A stretch of DNA of 52,763 bases from Candidatus Termititenax persephonae (GTDB lineage: Bacteria > Margulisbacteria > Termititenacia > Termititenacales > Termititenacaceae), in NCBI GenBank assembly GCA_003864475.1, contig BGZO01000005.1, positions 1-52,763 on the forward strand, written 5' to 3'. The notes beneath the pieces are model-generated. The model saw nothing but the letters and a program-made list of their open reading frames with translations, did not search any database and had not been told where the DNA came from. Made by a program: the position numbers and the translations under genes. Of this stretch, positions 8,609 through 20,162 are shown one piece after another. How positions within the stretch are numbered: position 1 is the first letter of the stretch; every line of letters starts with the position of its first letter.

Positions 8609-10925
8609 TTTCTTCGCCATGATAAATCTGGCCGTCCACTAAAACTTTACGGTACGGCACAGGCACTACCCAAGCGATGCGGCGCGGGCGGCGCGTGAAT
8701 CTGGGTTGCAGCGTCAATGTCGCGCCCCGGGCGGAGCTGGCGATGGTGTAATTGAGTTCGCCAAAATAAGTTGCCGCCTTGCTGACCGAGATTTTTTCGC
8801 CTTTGTACCATCTGGCCGGGACGACTGGCGTGATGAGCAAATCGTTGTTTTCCTCCAGATAGAGCATGTTGCGGACGAGCAGGCAAAAATCCGCCGCCGC
8901 CCAGCCGTGATGCCCGTCGCCGATGGTACCACCGAGCGTGCGCGGGTGTATCGCTTCCGGCCAGCACCAAGTCGGGGAGGCGACTTTGAGCAGCCAGCCG
9001 AGAATCTCCAGAGCCTTGGCGGAACGCTGCCCGATATAGCACTGGGCGATGTGCATGGTCAGGTATGTGCCGTAGCCGGAATGGTTAACGTCGTGGAAAA
9101 AACCGCCGCGGATAAAACATTTTTCCTGCAAGTATTTTACGGTATTGACCAGCCGCTGGTCGTCAGCGGCGTAGACACGGCAGGGATAATAAGCGGACAG
9201 ACAGCCGACGGCCGCCGAATCCATGCGGCGGCTGGGCGAGATGGGCATGATAGGCTGACCGAGATGCGCCTCGGCATAGAGCAGCGAGGTGTTCACCGCG
9301 TTTTGCAGTTTGGCCAGGCCGCGGCTCAAGCTGCTGCCTTTTTTCTGTAACTCCTCGCAGGCCTGCACGGCGGATTGCAGACCCGCCAAGGACCAAAAAT
9401 CATCCCAGTAATAATAATCATTGAGGCCGAAATGTTCAGCGGACAAGCCCGGCGGCATGATGTTGCGGTAGCCGGGGTGGAGATTGAGATTGGTCTGTGC
9501 CTTGCCGATAATCCACTGGGCGCCGCGCTTGATGATATCGTAGTTTTCTTTTAAAAAATCTTTGTCGCCAGTCAGGCGGTAATGCTCCATCAGCGTCCAG
9601 ATTGCCTGCCCGTTGGAGTCCCACTCGCCCTGCTGAGAGTGAAATAAGCCGCTGGCGAGAATTCTTTTGCGGAAAGTGTTGAGGACATTGCGGGTCTCTT
9701 GATGAAAGCCCAGCTTGTCCAAACCGTTGAGCAGGTATGTCGCATCGCGAAACCAAAACTCGTGATAGGTAGAAGGTCCCGGCGTGATGTAGGTGTTGTC
9801 GTAGAACATCAGCATGAAAGCCTTGTTGGCCTCAAAGCAGTCTTGGATTTTGGCATCCGGCACGGCGATACGCAGTCCGCTTTGCATTTTCTTTTGCCAA
9901 TTGCCGAGATGTTCTTGGAGCAGAGCAGCATAATTGCCCTGCCGCACCTGTTCGCTGTAAGCCGCCGAGAATTTTTTCTGGCGCAGTTTTTGGACAATCT
10001 TTTTATCCACGGGCAGGCGGGCTTCAAAGGCCGCGCTCTTGCCCGGCGGCAGTGTAACATGATAAACGCAGAGGCCTGTCGCCATGCCGACGCGCGACTT
10101 GCGGTAGTCCGTGATTTTGCCGTTGCTCTTCGCCTCGTCAAAAAACAATTTCACGTCGCCGCGCGACAGGCTGGAAGTCGTAGTGCCATTGGGGATTTGC
10201 AAAATAACCGCCGCCAAAGAGCCGTTGATGTAGACATCGCCGTTATCGCGGAAATCCAGCGTTCTAATCAAGGCAATGCCGTCATTGTTGTAAGGACGGA
10301 AAGCCCAGCTGAAACAAAAACTCTGCGTGGTCTTGGTCAGATTCTTCAGCTCGGTTCTTTGGTAGGCGACGGTTTTGAGGTCGCCAAAATCCTTGGCGAA
10401 AACCGTGCTGGTCATTTGGATTTTTTTCTCATAGGCCGTGGTGGTTACCACTATCGGCAAATTGTGCAGGAGGGTTTGCTCGCAATGCTCTTCTTGCGCC
10501 GGCGAGTACACTTTGTCGCCGATTTGCAGCCAAGTGTCCAATGACCAGCTGTTGAAATACGGCGTGGTCAGGCCGCGCGGGTCTATCGTGGCTTCGTATT
10601 CGGAATCAAGGTCGCCAATGCCTGTCCAGTTGCGGTAATTGGTGTTGATGGACGCGGGATTGAAACCGCGCGCCGAGAAGCCCTCGGAGGTCGCGTAAAA
10701 CTGCTTGACCATCCAGTACGGCCAAATCCAATCAAGATTGGTGGACACGACGAAGCGCGTAAAAAGTCCGCGCACAATATTTAAGATATTGAAGTCCATG
10801 AGGACTTTGGGAATCGGCTCGCCGGACGAATAGCCGATGGAAAGAAACGCGAAGACATAATCAGAAATAAACCCTAAACCAACCAAATACAAAGCCTTGG
10901 CGATGAGAAATTCTTTGACGCGCAT
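8565..10925 (-). CDS. Putative six-hairpin glycosidase-like protein (GH15/amylo-alpha-1,6-glucosidase-like fold)
   Basis: TYHEFWFRDATYLLNGLDKLGF, GEWDSNGQAIWTLMEHYRLTGDKDFLKENYDIIKRGAQWI, GTIGDGHHGWAAADFCLLVRNML are typical of (alpha/alpha)6 glycosidases; SD-like GGGGGTAAA-ATG. Confidence 0.65.
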   Translation of the reverse strand: MRVKEFLIAKALYLVGLGFISDYVFAFLSIGYSSGEPIPKVLMDFNILNIVRGLFTRFVVSTNLDWIWPYWMVKQFYATSEGFSARGFNPASINTNYRNWTGIGDLDSEYEATIDPRGLTTPYFNSWSLDTWLQIGDKVYSPAQEEHCEQTLLHNLPIVVTTTAYEKKIQMTSTVFAKDFGDLKTVAYQRTELKNLTKTTQSFCFSWAFRPYNNDGIALIRTLDFRDNGDVYINGSLAAVILQIPNGTTTSSLSRGDVKLFFDEAKSNGKITDYRKSRVGMATGLCVYHVTLPPGKSAAFEARLPVDKKIVQKLRQKKFSAAYSEQVRQGNYAALLQEHLGNWQKKMQSGLRIAVPDAKIQDCFEANKAFMLMFYDNTYITPGPSTYHEFWFRDATYLLNGLDKLGFHQETRNVLNTFRKRILASGLFHSQQGEWDSNGQAIWTLMEHYRLTGDKDFLKENYDIIKRGAQWIIGKAQTNLNLHPGYRNIMPPGLSAEHFGLNDYYYWDDFWSLAGLQSAVQACEELQKKGSSLSRGLAKLQNAVNTSLLYAEAHLGQPIMPISPSRRMDSAAVGCLSAYYPCRVYAADDQRLVNTVKYLQEKCFIRGGFFHDVNHSGYGTYLTMHIAQCYIGQRSAKALEILGWLLKVASPTWCWPEAIHPRTLGGTIGDGHHGWAAADFCLLVRNMLYLEENNDLLITPVVPARWYKGEKISVSKAATYFGELNYTIASSARGATLTLQPRFTRRPRRIAWVVPVPYRKVLVDGQIYHGEEISVPARTKQIQIFY

Positions 10926-10982
10926 TTTACCCCCTAAACAAAAAACGAATGGAATTAGTATAACAGATTTTTTGCTTTTTTT

Positions 10983-12194
10983 TTACAGATTTTTAATTAT
11001 CGCCTCCGCAAACTCGCGAGTGCCGACTTTGGTCGCGCCATTCATCTGGCGTTCCAAATCATAAGTAACGATTTTCTGCTGAATGGTTTTGGCGAGCGCA
11101 TCGGTGATTAATTGTCCGGCGGACCGCCAGCCAAGATAATCGAACAACATCACGCCGGAAAGAATAACCGAGCCGGGGTTGGCCATGTTTTTGTTAGCGT
11201 ATTTTGGCGCGGTGCCGTGCGTCGCCTCAAAGACCGCCACGTGGTCGCTGATGTTTGCGCCGGGGGCGAGTCCCAGCCCGCCGACCTGCGCCGCGCAGGC
11301 ATCGGAGATGTAGTCGCCATTGAGATTGGGCGTGGCTATCACGGAGTACTCGGTCGGGCGCAATAGTACCTGCTGAAACATCGAGTCGGCCAGCCTGTCC
11401 TTGATGAGAATCTTGCCGTCAGGGATTTTGCCGCCGTATTTTTCCGCCACTTCCTGCTCGCTGACGGTGGTTTCAGGAAAATACTCCCGGGCGGTCTGAT
11501 ACCCCCATTCCTTAAACGACCCTTCCGTGTACTTCATAATATTGCCTTTGTGCATCAGCGTTACGGATGGCTTGTGCTGACGGATGGCGTACTCGATGGC
11601 TTTTTTGACCAAACGTTGTGTGCCAAAGGCGGAGACAGGCTTGATGCCAATGCCGGAGCCGGGACGGATATTGGCTCCCAATTCTTGCCGTAAAAATTCG
11701 ATTACTTTGTCCGCTTCCGGTGTGCCGGATTTCCACTCAATGCCCGAGTATACATCCTCGGTATTCTCGCGAAAAATTATCAGGTCAATGTCCTGCGGGC
11801 GTTTGACTGGCGAGACTACCCCCTCAAAATAACGCACCGGGCGCACGCAGGCGTAGAGGTCAAGCTCTTGGCGGATGGTAACATTGAGGGAACGGATGCC
11901 GCCGCCGATAGGCGTGGTCAGCGGCCCCTTGATGGCTACGACATGTTCCTTGATGGCTTCGAGAGTGGCCGCGGGCAGCCATTCTTGGTGCCGGGCGAAG
12001 GCCGCCTCGCCCGCCAAGACTTCCAGCCACTCGATGCTTTTTTGACCGCCAAAGGCTTGGGCGACTGCCGCGTCCAGCACGAGCCGCATAGCCCGCATCA
12101 CGTCCGGGCCGATGCCGTCGCCCATGATGACCGGGATGATTGGCTGATTCGGCACATTTAGCTGGTCATTTTGAATAGTTATTTTGTTTCCCAT
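10983..12194 (-). CDS. icd: Isocitrate dehydrogenase (NADP-dependent type)
   Basis: [94 protein letters not shown]; start taken at [11 protein letters not shown] (12194) rather than the 75-aa longer ORF to 12419. Confidence 0.93.
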   Translation of the reverse strand: MGNKITIQNDQLNVPNQPIIPVIMGDGIGPDVMRAMRLVLDAAVAQAFGGQKSIEWLEVLAGEAAFARHQEWLPAATLEAIKEHVVAIKGPLTTPIGGGIRSLNVTIRQELDLYACVRPVRYFEGVVSPVKRPQDIDLIIFRENTEDVYSGIEWKSGTPEADKVIEFLRQELGANIRPGSGIGIKPVSAFGTQRLVKKAIEYAIRQHKPSVTLMHKGNIMKYTEGSFKEWGYQTAREYFPETTVSEQEVAEKYGGKIPDGKILIKDRLADSMFQQVLLRPTEYSVIATPNLNGDYISDACAAQVGGLGLAPGANISDHVAVFEATHGTAPKYANKNMANPGSVILSGVMLFDYLGWRSAGQLITDALAKTIQQKIVTYDLERQMNGATKVGTREFAEAIIKNL

Positions 12195-12441
12195 GGGGCA
12201 GAATAATAACAGGAATAGGAGAAATAGAAAAGTAAGTTTCCGGCCAATATTCCAAATATGCCAAATTTCCCTGCTGTTCGGATGTTTTTTTTGCAACAAT
12301 TTTCCGAAACTGACGATAACTATTAAGCAGAAATAAAGAAAAGCGAGTGAAAATGAAGGAGAAAGTGAGGAAAAATAGCGTAACTGCGCCAAAAACACGC
12401 TAGGAATAGCGGTGGACATGCTTTTTCTGAAAAAAAAGCAC

Positions 12442-12471
12442 TTGCTTTTGTTAAAAAAGAGTTGTTACAAT
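12442..12471 (+). promoter_or_regulatory. Putative sigma70-like promoter for the 12.5-26.2 kb operon
   Basis: TTGCTT (12442-12447) - 18 nt - TACAAT (12466-12471), just upstream of the MerR-like ORF. Confidence 0.4.
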
Positions 12472-12508
12472 GGCTATCCTCAAAAGCTAAGAGTTGTACT
12501 TTTAGGTT

Positions 12509-12799
12509 TTGAGTAAGTGGGGGGAGAAAGAGGCAAAAAAAGCCGTGCGACCCTTGCCGACTAAAGATAAATTATTAAAAGCTGGCGAGCTGGCCAAATT
12601 GGCTGGTGTGCTGGTTTCAACAGTCCGTTTTTACACCAAGCTGGGTATGCTCTCCGCAGACGGCTACACCCCGGGCAAGTACAATCTTTACGCGCGCGAC
12701 AAGGCGCTCAAACGCTTGCAACGTATCGAGGGCCTGAAGAGACGAAGGCTTACTCTGGACGAGATTGTTGCCACGCTCGGTGTGAGGGAAGTCCGATGA
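12509..12799 (+). CDS. MerR-family HTH transcriptional regulator (short)
   Basis: LLKAGELAKLAGVLVSTVRFYTKLGMLSADGYTPGKYNLYARDKALKRLQRIEGLKRRRLTLDEIVATL matches MerR HTH; TTG start; ATGA overlap with the next gene. Confidence 0.8.
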   Translation: MSKWGEKEAKKAVRPLPTKDKLLKAGELAKLAGVLVSTVRFYTKLGMLSADGYTPGKYNLYARDKALKRLQRIEGLKRRRLTLDEIVATLGVREVR

Positions 12800-15700
12800 G
12801 AAAATTTTGGGGCCATATTATTTTGCTCACGGCATTGCTTGTTCCAGCCTTGGCTTTTGAGTCTGGCGGCGCGAACAAAGTGTTTGCTACCTATAATATT
12901 TCCGGAGACAATGCTGTTTATACGAAAGACAGCAATAAAATCAACACGGCAACCTTAAAAATCGGGGCGCTGGCCGTCTCGCAAGGGTATCTTGGGCAGG
13001 GCGGCAGGGTAACGGTTACTTATACAGTGGAAAACACGGGGACTTTGGGAACAGCCAATATCACGTCTGGACTGAATTTCTTTAAATCAAGCTTGGGTGG
13101 CACGCTGGAAAACGCTAAGTTTACGGTAACACGCCTTGCGCCGTCGACTGCCACATATGCTCTGACGGGCGGGGCTTCCATACAAAATGTCTTTTTGGTG
13201 GAGGTCAAGGACGCTGCTCCGGGAGATGTTTATGTGGTGGACGGTACGCTAAGCAATGGCACTGTGGCGGACGGTTATTGGGCGGAGGCCAATATTTTAA
13301 GCGGCGTTCGTCAGCCCGGCGCGGCGGGAACTTCCAGCCTGTCTATTGTCCGGGGAGCTGTAACGATTAACAGCGGTATTGCTGGCCTGCCGGAATACAC
13401 AAACGCCCAGAATGTCGGTTTGACTATTGATTTTCTTACTGGCGGGACGGTTCTTAGCGGTGTGCAGATGGATATTAGCAATGACGGTATTAATTATTCC
13501 AGTAAAGTTCCGCTCGCTTCTGCTTATTCTTGGTCATTATCCTCCGGGGACGGCAAGAAAACAGTATACGTGCGTTTTAGCGACGCGTCCGGACGGGTTT
13601 TGGCTGTGGCTACCGACAATATATTCTTAGACGTTACTAATCCTAGTACGGTGGCCGCTCAGGGCATCACAACCGGAAATGTAACAAACAAAACGTTCAC
13701 TTGGCCGGCGGCCACGGACCCTACAGTAGGCGGCGTGGCCTCGGGCGTAACGACTTACAATATATATTGGGGTACTCTCAGCGGCGGTACGACTGCGATG
13801 ACCTCGGTGGCGGCGCAAAATCGGACTTACACGGCCACCAATATTTATCCTGACGGCACGTATTATCTGCGTATTCAGACGGTGGACGCGGTGGGCAATG
13901 CGAGCGGCTGGCAGACAGTTCACACCTATGTGCTGGACAGCACGGCTCCTGTCGGCAGTCTGGCCATCAACGCGGGAGCGGAATGGACGAGCCAGAATAA
14001 TGTTACGCTGACTTTGGATTTTTCCAGTGATGTAACGCTCATGACTATTATCACGAGCGGCGGGTCCCTGAGCGGCCAGCTAGCCGTGCCGACAAACAAG
14101 ACAATGGCATTTGCCCTGCTGGGCAGTGATGGCGAAAAGACTGTAACGATTACTTACTATGACATGGCCGGAAACGCCTCCGCTCCTGTCGTGGACACAA
14201 TCAAGCTGGACAAGACCAGCCCCGGGACGGTACCCGCCGGAGGGGTCTTGCCGCCGTCTGCCAATCTGACCCCGGTTTTAGGCTGGTCCCCGGCCACAGA
14301 TTCTGTGGTGGGCGGTGTGGCCTCAGGCGTGTCGACTTACAATATATATTGGGGCAATGCCACAAATGGTACGACGGTGGTGGCCTCGGTGCCAGCGGCG
14401 GTTAATGTTTACAATCCAAGCATAACCGGGGTTCAAGAGGCAACATATAACCTGCGGGTGCAGGCGGTGGACACGGTTGGCAATGTTGGCAATTGGCAGA
14501 CGGTCTGGGTGTATCCTTTTGATGATAATCCGCCGACCGGGAGAGTAACCATCAATGCCGGGGCGGAGTGGACGAGTCAGAATAATGTCGTGCTGACACT
14601 GGACTTTTCCGCGGATGTGGTGTCGATGAGTGTGAACGGTGGCGGTATTACGGCGGTTCCGCCCGGCAAGACAATGGATTTTACTTTGGCTGGTGGCGAT
14701 GGGGAGAAAGTCGTAACGATTGTTTACTATGACACGGCGGGCAACGCCTCTGCTCCAGCCGTAGACACTATCAAGCTGGATACAACTCTGCCGGATACGG
14801 TATCCGACCGCGATACCATAACCAGCAATATGAAAGAACCAGAGTTTACTTGGTCGGCGGCCAACGACCCGCTGGCTGGCGGTTCCCCGGTGGCCTCTGG
14901 CGTGACGGCCTACAATATCTATTGGGGCAGCGACGTGAACGGCGGGACCGTGGTTGCTTCGGTATCGTCGCAAAATCGGATTTACAAAGTGGCTCCGCCT
15001 ATCTCTACCGATGGCACATATTATTTGCGCCTGCGGACGGTAGACGCGGCGGGCAATATGAGCGCTTGGCAGACGGTGTATACCTATATACTCGACAGCA
15101 CGGCGCCGACCGGGGGAGTAACCATCAATGCCGGGGCGGAGTGGACGAGCCAAAATAATGTCGTGCTGACACTGGACTTTTCCGTTGACGCGGTGTCGAT
15201 GAATGTGAGCGGCGGGTCTCCCAGCGGCTTGATGGCAGTTCCGCCGAGCAAGACCATGCCATTTACCTTAGCGGGGGACGATGGCCTGAAGACAGTCAGG
15301 GTTGTCTATTACGATGCGGTGGGCAATGCTTCCTCCCCCGTAGAGGATGATATTAAATTGGATAAGACTCCGCCAGGGACGGTGGCCGACCACGGCATTA
15401 TAACCAGTAATGCGACAGGTTATACATTTGTTTGGTCGGAAGCCATTGATTCTCCGACGAATGGTGTGGCCTCGGGCGTAACGACTTACAATATTTATTG
15501 AGGTGATAACGTAAACGGTGTGGGGACAGAGGTGCGCGCCTCGGCCAATCGAAATTATTCTGTGGCGGTCATCTCTCCCGATGGCACATATTATCTGCGT
15601 ATCCAGACGGTGGACGCGGTGGGCAATACGAGCGCTTGGCAGACGGTGTACACCTATGTCCTCGACAGTACTATCCCGACCGGGAGCGTAACCATCAACG

Positions 15701-18700
15701 CTGGGGCAGAATGGACGAGCCAGAATAGTGTTACGCTGACTCTGGACTTTTCCGCTGATGTGGTGTCGATGAATGTGGACGGCGGGACACCGAGCGGTAT
15801 TATGGCAGTTCCGCTGAGCAAGACTATGCTGTTTACCTTGGCGGGAGACGATGGGGAGAAGACCGTTACGGTTACTTACTATGACGCGGCGGGTAATACC
15901 GCCAATCCTGTCGTGGACACTATCAAACTGGACAAGACTAGGCCGGGAATGGTGGAGGCGGGCGGGATTTTGCCGCCCTCTACTAATCCGACCCCGGCCT
16001 TGAGCTGGACGGTAACAGAACCACTCGACCCGCTGGCAGGCGGCGTGGCCTCTGGCGTAACGACTTACAATATTTACTGGGGCGACGCTGAGGACGGCAC
16101 GGCAATAACCGCCGTCAGGTCGTCGCCGAATGTTACTTATAATCCGACCATCTCTGGTGGACAGGAGACGACGTTTAACTTGCGGGTACAGGTGGTGGAC
16201 GCGCTGGGCAATGCGGGCGATTGGCGGACGGTCTGGGTCTATCCTTTTGACGATAAACCGCCGACCGGGAGCGTGTCGATTAACGTGGGCTTCAATGAGT
16301 CATTTACGAATAGCAGTTTGGTTACTTTGAATCTGGCTTACTCGGCGGATGTGGTATCTATGAATATCGCAGACGATGACGGGCAGGTCTCCGCGAACTT
16401 GGTGCCGAATGCGGTTTACCTGTGGAATTTCCAAGCGGATGGAGAAAAAATAATAACCGTTATTTTCTCTGACGCGGCGGGCAATAGTTTTACCGCGACG
16501 GACAGCATCAAGGTTGATGCTTATCCACCCAATTTAGATGCGGCCTACTATATAGATTCCACCGCCCCGACGCAGAATTTTGCGCTGGCTCTGGAATTCT
16601 CGGAAGAGATGCTTGATACAGCTGTTCCGCTATTTTCCTTTGACGCGGCGGGCGGAGTGGGGCTTGACGCGGCCAGCGCGTGGAATGCTGTCAGCCTTAA
16701 TTTTTATGATTTGCTCCTTGACGTAAGCGGTGCGACGGGCTGGGTAACGGTTAATCTGACTGGCGGAGCCAAGGATTTGGCAGGCAACGCGGCGGTGCCG
16801 AGTCCCCATTTTGCGGTCTTCTATATTGATGCTATTGCGCCGAGCGGCGGGGTGGTCATCAATTATGGCGAGGCTTTGACTGGCAACCCGGAAGTCATCA
16901 TCCTGCTTGACCCGCGCGACGACCATTCCTTGCCTGGCGAGATGTTCTTTATGCTTGTTACGCCGGATTCGGAGGTGTCCGATAATGCCGGGATTACGGT
17001 CAATGAATGGTTGCCCTATCAGCCGACTTTTTCGGTCAATCTTGAGGAAACACTTGGCACGAAAAATATTGCCGTACGCTTCAAGGACAAAGGGGGCAAT
17101 GAGAGCGGCCTGATTACGGCGAGCATTGTTTTGGATGACAGCGCGGTGCTTTGGTTGCTTCCGACATTTAATGTCGTGCTGGACGGCAATGCTGTCCGCG
17201 TGGTCAGCAGTAATGCTGATACGGAATTCCGTTTCAAGTCGCCGTATGCCTCAGGCGGGGCGGATTTTTATGTGAGCGTCAATGGCCTCTTGCACTTGAT
17301 TACCGCCAATATTCCGCCCGACCAATCTGGAGTTTACACTTACGCTTGGGCTACTTTGCCGCTGGTGAGTTCAGGTTCGACGGCGGCAGTGGAGTTCTAT
17401 GCCGCGGTTACTAAAGACGGCCAGTCCGTCCTGTGTGATAACCCCCTGACGGTGGGCGTGGACAAGGCCGCGCCGTCCGTAACCATCAATGTTCCCAATT
17501 CGCTGGCGATTAATTACGTGCCTACAGGCAGTGTGATTATTTCCGGCACGGCGACGGACAATGAGCAAATCACGGCAGTGGATTATGTGCAGGTGGATAT
17601 TTATCAGCCAGACGGCACCTTGGCTCATTCGGCTAAAGTGCCGTCAGCCTCTTTTGCCGACGAGGTTTGGGAATATACAGGCTGGACTATTCCTGCCCTG
17701 CCGAGCATTAACGCCACTTACAATATCGAGGCGCGGGCTTATGATTTGCTGGGCAATGTTTCGCTGGTGGCTACGTCCAGCGTGGTCAAGACGGATTTGT
17801 ATACCCGGATTTACCTTGATTCGCCGCCGACCGCCGCCGTGTCTCCGCGGGTCTGGTTGAGCAATCCTATCGTGGCCTCCGGTACGGTGGAGACCTTTGT
17901 CGAACTGGACCGCCTAGAGGTTACGTTCAACAATAGTATTTTCGGCAATACAGTCGGCACGGACAATTGGACGGTATCAATCAATCCGTCCGCCAGTGAT
18001 TTTACCCAGTGGACTGAAAATCTCAATCCGTCGACTTTGACTTTGAGCGCGGTTTCCATAGACAACCCGCCGAAAATCAGTAGCCAAGTTTTCCAATTTT
18101 GGCTGGACGGTGTGCCGCCGAATCTCGTAACTATTAATGTTACGCCAAATTATCATACGGCGGGGACGCTGAATATCACCGGTAATTTTGCGGATGCGCA
18201 CTCCGGTGTGTCGGCTGTGCTGGTCAGCGTGAACAATGCCACGACGACTATCAGCAGTGCGGCGAATTTTGCCTATGTGGTTAATCTGTCAGCGGCTGTG
18301 CCGGAAATGCTGATTGACTTCCGCGCCCTCGACAGCGCTTATCCGACACCCAATGAGTCCGCTTGGCTGACCTACAAGCTGGTTTATGACGAGGTGTTAC
18401 TGCCGACGGCTATGATAACCAGTCCCGTCTCCGGCTCTTATGTCAATAACGTCATGACGGTAACTGGTACGGCCGCGGTCAAAGACGGAAGCTCGGTCGC
18501 GGGTATCTGGCTGGATTTTGGTACGGGCTGGGTAACGGCGCAGATTACCGACAAGACTGCCCACGCGGCGGACTGGCAGTATCTTTGGAGCGTGCCGTCG
18601 GCTGACCCGGATGGGCAAACGTATTTTGTCTCGGCCAGTGTCTTGTCCGCCGCTGGTATGCGGTCGGAAGTTTCCCCAGCGGTGCTTGCGGTTTATCACA

Positions 18701-20160
18701 AGGATAGTTCCGGTCCGACAAGTAATTTTCTGAATCTGGCCCATGGTATTTTCCTGTCGCAGAGTCAGTTTATGGTGGCCGCGGAAACGCTCACGGAACG
18801 GGCAAAAATCCAAGAGGCTTATTTTATGGTCGATGGCGTAACCCAAAATCCTCCCTTCACGCTGGCTCCCGGCGCGTCCCGGTCAAATGACAATGTTTCT
18901 TGGAATTATTCTTGGGCGTGGAACAATCAGACGCATGAGGTTTTCATCCGCGCCGTGGACACGGCAGGCAATTGGACGGACTCGCCAACCATCTCTGTCC
19001 GCAGCTTCTCCGATGTTTTGACCGACCCTCTGCCGCCGGATGGGCTTATCCGCTTCCCCAATGACAAGGTTTACGCGACCAGTGTCAATAACGTAGCGCT
19101 GGATTTGCCTTACGACCCGGCGGCCAAGGTCAGGGTGTCTATCGCTGGTAGCGCCGCGCCGCCGCTCCCAGCCGTTATCGCCGATGACGGCAACGGTCGA
19201 CTCCGGGTCGAGCTGGATTCGGCCGCGCAGGAGACAGTGTATCTCATTAATATCTTGAATCCCGATGACACTTTGGCTTATCAGCAGTTGGTCATGTACG
19301 ACATTACGCCGCCGCGGGTCATCTATGATTTGGCGGCTCTGCAGAAGTACTATCAAGGCGCGATATTTTCGCTGGACAAGGATTTGGAATTCGAGATTCG
19401 GCTAGTGGACCGGGTTGCCTCCAGCAATAATAAATTTGCCCTATTGCCGCGCGGTAGTGGGTTTAATGCGCCGAATTTTGCCGACATCACGGGTGCTGAT
19501 TTGGCTGGAGCCGCCGCCAATACAGTATTGTTTTCTATATTCCAGGGTGGCACGACGGTCAATCAATCCGTGGCGGACAAGCGGTACGACCAGCGGAGCG
19601 AGACGCTGAGTTTCAAAGCCAGTTTGGGCAAAGGAACTTATGATTTGGCCTTGTTTGCGGTGGACAATGCCGGCAATAGAATGGATGTTGATTTTGATTT
19701 GCACAATATTTTGGACGTTGACCAGAAGAAAAATGACAATCTCCTGACCATGCTCGATGACTTGGGTACCACCAACAATATTTTTGTGATTAAAGGCTTG
19801 TCCATTGATAAGATGGCTATAAGCGAGTCGGGCGGTTTGGATAAAAAGAAATTCATCACGGCTTATCCTAATCCTTGTGATCCGGGCAAGGACGACCTGT
19901 TCTTTACCTATCACTTAAAGGACAATGCTTCCCGCGCCAGAATCATGATTTACAATCAAATTGGCGAGTTGCTTCACGTCATTAGCGTGGATGAGCCGGG
20001 TTTGGACGGCACGCGCGTCGGCTATAACCAAGTGTCGTGGGACGCTCTGGATAGGCACGGCCGTCTGCTGTCCAACGGTGTGTATATTTACATGATTGTG
20101 ATTGAGGGGAGCAAGGAACGGACATTTGCCAAAGGCACGCTGGTTGTGATTAGGAGATAA
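12796..20160 (+). CDS. Giant secreted Ig/FN3-like repeat surface protein with C-terminal FlgD/T9SS-type-A-like domain, interrupted by in-frame TGA at 15499-15501 (track ORFs 12796-15501 and 15520-20160)
   Basis: Signal peptide MRKFWGHIILLTALLVPALAFE; repeated YNIYWG...TYYLRIQTVDAVGN...VTINAGAEWTSQNNVVLTLDFS units; C-terminus ITAYPNPCDPGKDDLFFTYHLKDNASRARIMIYNQIGELLHVI...GYNQVSWDALDRHGRLLSNGVYIYMI. Both ORFs are in the same frame. Confidence 0.8.
13745..16000 (+). repeat. Long in-frame tandem repeats (~570-585 bp, 190-195 aa)
   Basis: The motif ga(a/g)tggacga recurs at 13981, 14566, 15139, 15709 (spacings 585, 573, 570) with extensive similarity in between. Confidence 0.85.
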
Positions 20161-20162
20161 AA

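Noticed and set aside
8706-10544. Plus ORFs 8706-9350 (214 aa) and 9699-10544 (281 aa)
   Set aside because: Antisense to the glycosidase-like gene, whose protein shows recognisable family motifs.
12195-12419. 75-aa N-terminal extension of the icd ORF
   Set aside because: Hydrophobic, Phe/Leu-rich translation of AT-rich intergenic DNA; IDH homology begins just after [11 protein letters not shown].
15499-15501. Genome-wide TGA recoding to Trp
   Set aside because: TGA ends several other genes here (8608, 12799, 26187), and every other repeat uses TGG at this position.
13627-19914. Numerous antisense ORFs in the giant surface gene (e.g. 14323-15153, 18397-18846, 19441-19914)
   Set aside because: They lie opposite a long coherent repeat protein; arginine/histidine-rich shadow translations.
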